A stretch of DNA of 64,000 bases from contig NZ_CP090978.1 of the NCBI RefSeq assembly GCF_021513275.1, positions 4,912,501 to 4,976,500 on the forward strand, written 5' to 3'. A program made the position numbers and the translations under genes. Of this stretch, positions 61,428 through 64,000 are shown in pieces. How positions within the stretch are numbered: the stretch's first letter is position 1; each line of letters opens with the position of its first letter. Origin of the DNA: Paenibacillus hexagrammi (GTDB taxonomy: Bacteria > Bacillota > Bacilli > Paenibacillales > NBRC-103111). The notes beneath the pieces were generated by a model, which ran no database searches, was not told where the DNA came from, and was given only the letters and a program-made list of their open reading frames with translations.

Positions 61428-63032
61428 CTAGTCTAACGTTCTTTGAAAGCTTTTTCGGTATTCTTGAGGAGAAAAGCCTGTATACTTCTTGAACATTTTA
61501 GCGAAAAATGAAAAATGCGTATAACCGGTCTTCTCCGCTACAGAACTAATTTTATCGTTCGATTCAGCCAGCAGCTTTTTCGCTTTTTCCATTCTTACTT
61601 TTAACATATACTCGGAAATGGACAAGCCTGTCTCTTTCTTGAAAAGCCTCGATAAATAAGCCGGGTTTAAAAAGACATAGGCTGCTATCTCTTCGCGGCT
61701 GATCTCCTCGTGCAGATGCTCATCGATATAATGACATACTCTGCCCGTAACTGCAGATACATCCTTCAGATGACTGTTCATGTAGTCGCAGCATAGAATT
61801 GCCGTGCGCACAGCCCAGTTTCTCAATTGATTTAATGATCTTGTCGCTGTACCAAAATCCTGAAGCTCCTGCGAGGAGATCATCCCATGTACGGAGAGTC
61901 CCTTTTTATGCAAAACCAGATACACCAAATGCAAGAAGCCATAATAAAAAGCTTCCACTGATTCAGCACCAACTTCTGCAAATTGCATACGATCAATTGT
62001 TTCTTGGACCCTCTGGATCAATTCACTCTTCTTCCCGGCTTCCAGCAGAACTTGTAAATCCGTTAGGGCAAGCGACTGCGGTTTATTCGATTGACTTTCA
62101 CTATTATCAATCTCTAGAAGCACACAATTGCTTTTGGTCACATTATTTCTTTCTATGTGAAATAAATCAGACACCTTCTTGAGCAGTCGTGGAATCTCAC
62201 TTTTTTCTCCTATGTAGCATGAAAGGCTGCATTGAAAATAACGATTACAAGCAGTAATGTAAGCTTCACATTTACTCCTCACACTTTCTCTATCTATACC
62301 ACCAGGAGTATACAGCAGTACGAGACTCGAACCGTTTTCTTGTATCACACAACCTTGCCCATCCTCTACGATTAGTTCGGCAGCCGCCTTTCTAATGGCA
62401 TACTCCATAATCTCCTCGTCCCTAGCATTAAGGTCCTCTTTCCAATTCTCGACACTAATCAGAATAGGCAAAATTGTACTATCTGTACGCAGCGGAATAT
62501 TGTACATCTGGAAGCTTCGCATCAGCTTGTCTTCGTTAAGAGGTATTTTCCCCGCTATTAACTCCTGCCAAAATTTCTCTATCAACACCGGAAGCTCACT
62601 CACCCAGTGATTATAATAGGTTTTATACGTCTCATTAAACTCAACTTGCACCTGATCACTTTTGATCTTTTCTAATGCTTGGGCGACGATCTCCTTTAAC
62701 CTCTCATGATCCACTGGCTTTAACACATAGTCAAAGCTGCCTAAACGGATCGCTTGCTGTGCATATTCAAAATTTGCATGTCCGGTCAAAAAAATCGTTT
62801 CCGTATGTGGTGAATGGGTCCGAAGCCACTCTTGCAAATCCAATCCGGTCGCTCCTGGCATTTCAATATCAGAGATCATGACATCTATTTTTTTTGTTTC
62901 AAGAATATGTTTAGCTTCTTTGACGTCAAGGGCTTCATGCATCTCTACAATTGGAAGATCGGACCAATCGATTCCTAAAGTGATCCCTTTAACTGCAATT
63001 CTCTCGTCGTCTACGACCAGTACATGAAACAT
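61428..63032 (-). CDS. YesN-type response regulator with AraC DNA-binding domain
   Basis: A 534-residue regulator. Receiver at 1-120 with DD (8-9), phosphoacceptor D55 in MISDIEMPG and LKPVDHERL; a long middle domain of unknown fold; and a C-terminal AraC pair of HTHs (about 430-534): IAAYVFLNPAYLSRLFKKETG, then ISSVAEKTGYTHFSFFAKMFKKYTG. This is the usual layout of YesN-type partners of YesM kinases in sugar operons. I prefer the ATG at 63032; an in-frame ATG at 63041 abuts the GGGGG. It begins only a few bases after the kinase stop. Confidence 0.93.
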   Translation of the reverse strand: MFHVLVVDDERIAVKGITLGIDWSDLPIVEMHEALDVKEAKHILETKKIDVMISDIEMPGATGLDLQEWLRTHSPHTETIFLTGHANFEYAQQAIRLGSFDYVLKPVDHERLKEIVAQALEKIKSDQVQVEFNETYKTYYNHWVSELPVLIEKFWQELIAGKIPLNEDKLMRSFQMYNIPLRTDSTILPILISVENWKEDLNARDEEIMEYAIRKAAAELIVEDGQGCVIQENGSSLVLLYTPGGIDRESVRSKCEAYITACNRYFQCSLSCYIGEKSEIPRLLKKVSDLFHIERNNVTKSNCVLLEIDNSESQSNKPQSLALTDLQVLLEAGKKSELIQRVQETIDRMQFAEVGAESVEAFYYGFLHLVYLVLHKKGLSVHGMISSQELQDFGTATRSLNQLRNWAVRTAILCCDYMNSHLKDVSAVTGRVCHYIDEHLHEEISREEIAAYVFLNPAYLSRLFKKETGLSISEYMLKVRMEKAKKLLAESNDKISSVAEKTGYTHFSFFAKMFKKYTGFSPQEYRKSFQRTLD

Positions 63033-63045
63033 ACCCTTCATCCCC

Positions 63046-64000
63046 CTATGATTTCATAATTGAAACAAACGGTAATTTTAATATCACCACAGCCCCGTGC
63101 CCCACACCATACTCTGTACCATTCTGGAAGCTAATACTTACCTGTTCTCCGTAATTCATTCTAAGCCTATGCCTTACATTCCAAATACCTAAATGCTTAT
63201 CACCAGATTCCTGCAGATATTGTTCGGAGTTTAGACTCCTCAGCATTCCTTCATCATACCCATTCCCATTGTCTATTACCGTAAGAATGAAATAATCCTC
63301 TGGAGCTGATGGATCGGGTAGCGCCTTTACTTGAATGTGAAACACCCCATGCTCTTTGGTAAACCCGTGTATAATTGAATTTTCAACGAATGGCTGAATA
63401 ATGAGTGGCGGAATATAATATTCTGCGTATTGATCTGACACATCAATTTGGAAGGTTAAATGATCGGGATACCGCATCACCTGAATTTCAAGGTAATTTG
63501 CAATATGCTGAAGCTCATCGCGAAGCGTTAATGTAGTGCGGTTCGTCCGCATAATAAATCGGAAGTAATCCGCTAGATGTAAAGACATTTTCTGAACGGA
63601 TTTTGTATCCTTGAGAGCGGCTAAGTTATAGATAATATTTAAGCTATTCATGTAAAAGTGAGGGTTGATCTGTACTTGCAAATGTTTAAACTCCGCCTGT
63701 TGTACTCTTATTTTCTCTTCATACACACTTATTTTCAGATTCTCAATCTGATTCACCATATTATTAAAAATCGTGATAAGAACCGCAAACTCTGTGGACC
63801 CGCCTTCTTTTAATCTAACCTGCAGCTCACCTTGTGCGATCTTTCTCATTCCTCTTATTAATTGTGTTAATGGCTTAAACAATATGCCCTGCAGATAAAG
63901 CAAATACATGGCCAATACAATTGCTCCACCTAAAGGCAGAAAATAAATAATCACTTGCAAATATGGCAGGTTCTTGAGCATATTTTTCTCTGCAATTATT
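63046..64000 (-). CDS. YesM-type sensor histidine kinase (N-terminus outside window)
   Basis: The frame is open to the right edge, so the N-terminal part is missing; 318 codons are seen. A membrane span is visible at the start, then HAMP (about the next 60 residues), the His_kinase domain with QINPHFYMNSLNII where His is phosphorylated, and a HATPase with FVENSIIHGF and DNGNGYD. This is the YesM/LytS type, whose outer domain senses sugars or their binding protein. It forms the signalling pair for the GH1 transporter operon. Confidence 0.92.
   Translation of the reverse strand, partial: IIAEKNMLKNLPYLQVIIYFLPLGGAIVLAMYLLYLQGILFKPLTQLIRGMRKIAQGELQVRLKEGGSTEFAVLITIFNNMVNQIENLKISVYEEKIRVQQAEFKHLQVQINPHFYMNSLNIIYNLAALKDTKSVQKMSLHLADYFRFIMRTNRTTLTLRDELQHIANYLEIQVMRYPDHLTFQIDVSDQYAEYYIPPLIIQPFVENSIIHGFTKEHGVFHIQVKALPDPSAPEDYFILTVIDNGNGYDEGMLRSLNSEQYLQESGDKHLGIWNVRHRLRMNYGEQVSISFQNGTEYGVGHGAVVILKLPFVSIMKS

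Noticed and set aside
61799..62182. Plus-strand open frame inside the YesN-type gene
   Set aside because: It is a shadow of a well-supported receiver/AraC protein, with no ribosome site or family match.

Overview
The window looks like chromosomal DNA of a spore-forming, low-to-mid GC Gram-positive of the Paenibacillus type. The signs are: two lipoprotein-dependent sugar ABC operons of the YtcQ/LplB/LplC kind, an SLH-anchored giant glycoside hydrolase, spore genes (sspI, YjcZ-like, a CotSA-like glycosyltransferase with a YheC/YheD-like partner), a Lia-type envelope-stress system and several secreted proteins with copper-amine-oxidase N-terminal-like domains. Most genes lie on the minus strand. 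I saw no rRNA, tRNA, CRISPR array, prophage or insertion sequence.

Layout. 1-13868: a fructan (levan/sucrose) locus read leftward: a LacI-type regulator (frameshifted), two permeases, a binding lipoprotein, an intracellular GH32 beta-fructosidase, a fructokinase, and a secreted SLH-anchored GH32 of more than 2070 residues that runs off the left edge. Four near-identical palindromes (core GAAACGTTTCC) in front of the regulator, the transporter and the giant enzyme tie these genes into one regulon. 14097-16920: rRNA/tRNA methyltransferase, KtrA-like potassium channel regulator, sspI, and an MtnX-like phosphatase. 17013-21399: LacI regulator, two Gfo/Idh/MocA dehydrogenases and a ThuA-like protein. 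21640-24974: a GGDEF-EAL protein and a coupled spore-coat pair. 25210-32624: prfC, a Tat-type metallophosphoesterase, zwf (frameshifted twice), small unknowns, a GNAT enzyme and cysK. 32796-37010: signal peptidase, liaR, liaS, liaF, a ten-unit 32-35 bp GC-rich repeat array and a PspA-like coiled-coil gene. 37323-44016: secreted 3D-domain protein, polysaccharide deacetylase, ECF sigma/anti-sigma pair, a secreted protein with a duplicated helical domain, and a KinB-like kinase. 44130-49380: molybdenum cofactor genes (moeA, moaA, mobA, MOSC) next to a membrane-fused sulfite-oxidase-like enzyme. 49590-56141: two-component system, an alpha/beta hydrolase, a ROK regulator, a methyltransferase and a YjcZ-like peptide. 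56210-64000: a YesMN-type two-component system, two permeases, a binding lipoprotein and a GH1 beta-glucosidase.

The two sugar loci work alike: external polymer or oligosaccharide is captured by a lipoprotein, imported by an LplB/LplC permease pair (the ATPase is not in the window and is probably shared), and cut inside by GH32 or GH1. One is controlled by a LacI repressor, the other by a membrane kinase/AraC-type regulator. Both carry a strong stem-loop just after the binding-protein gene.

A caution: at least seven one-base indels in short homopolymers break five otherwise intact genes (lacI twice, zwf twice, mobA, the Mo enzyme, one permease). This pattern looks more like sequencing error than real decay.
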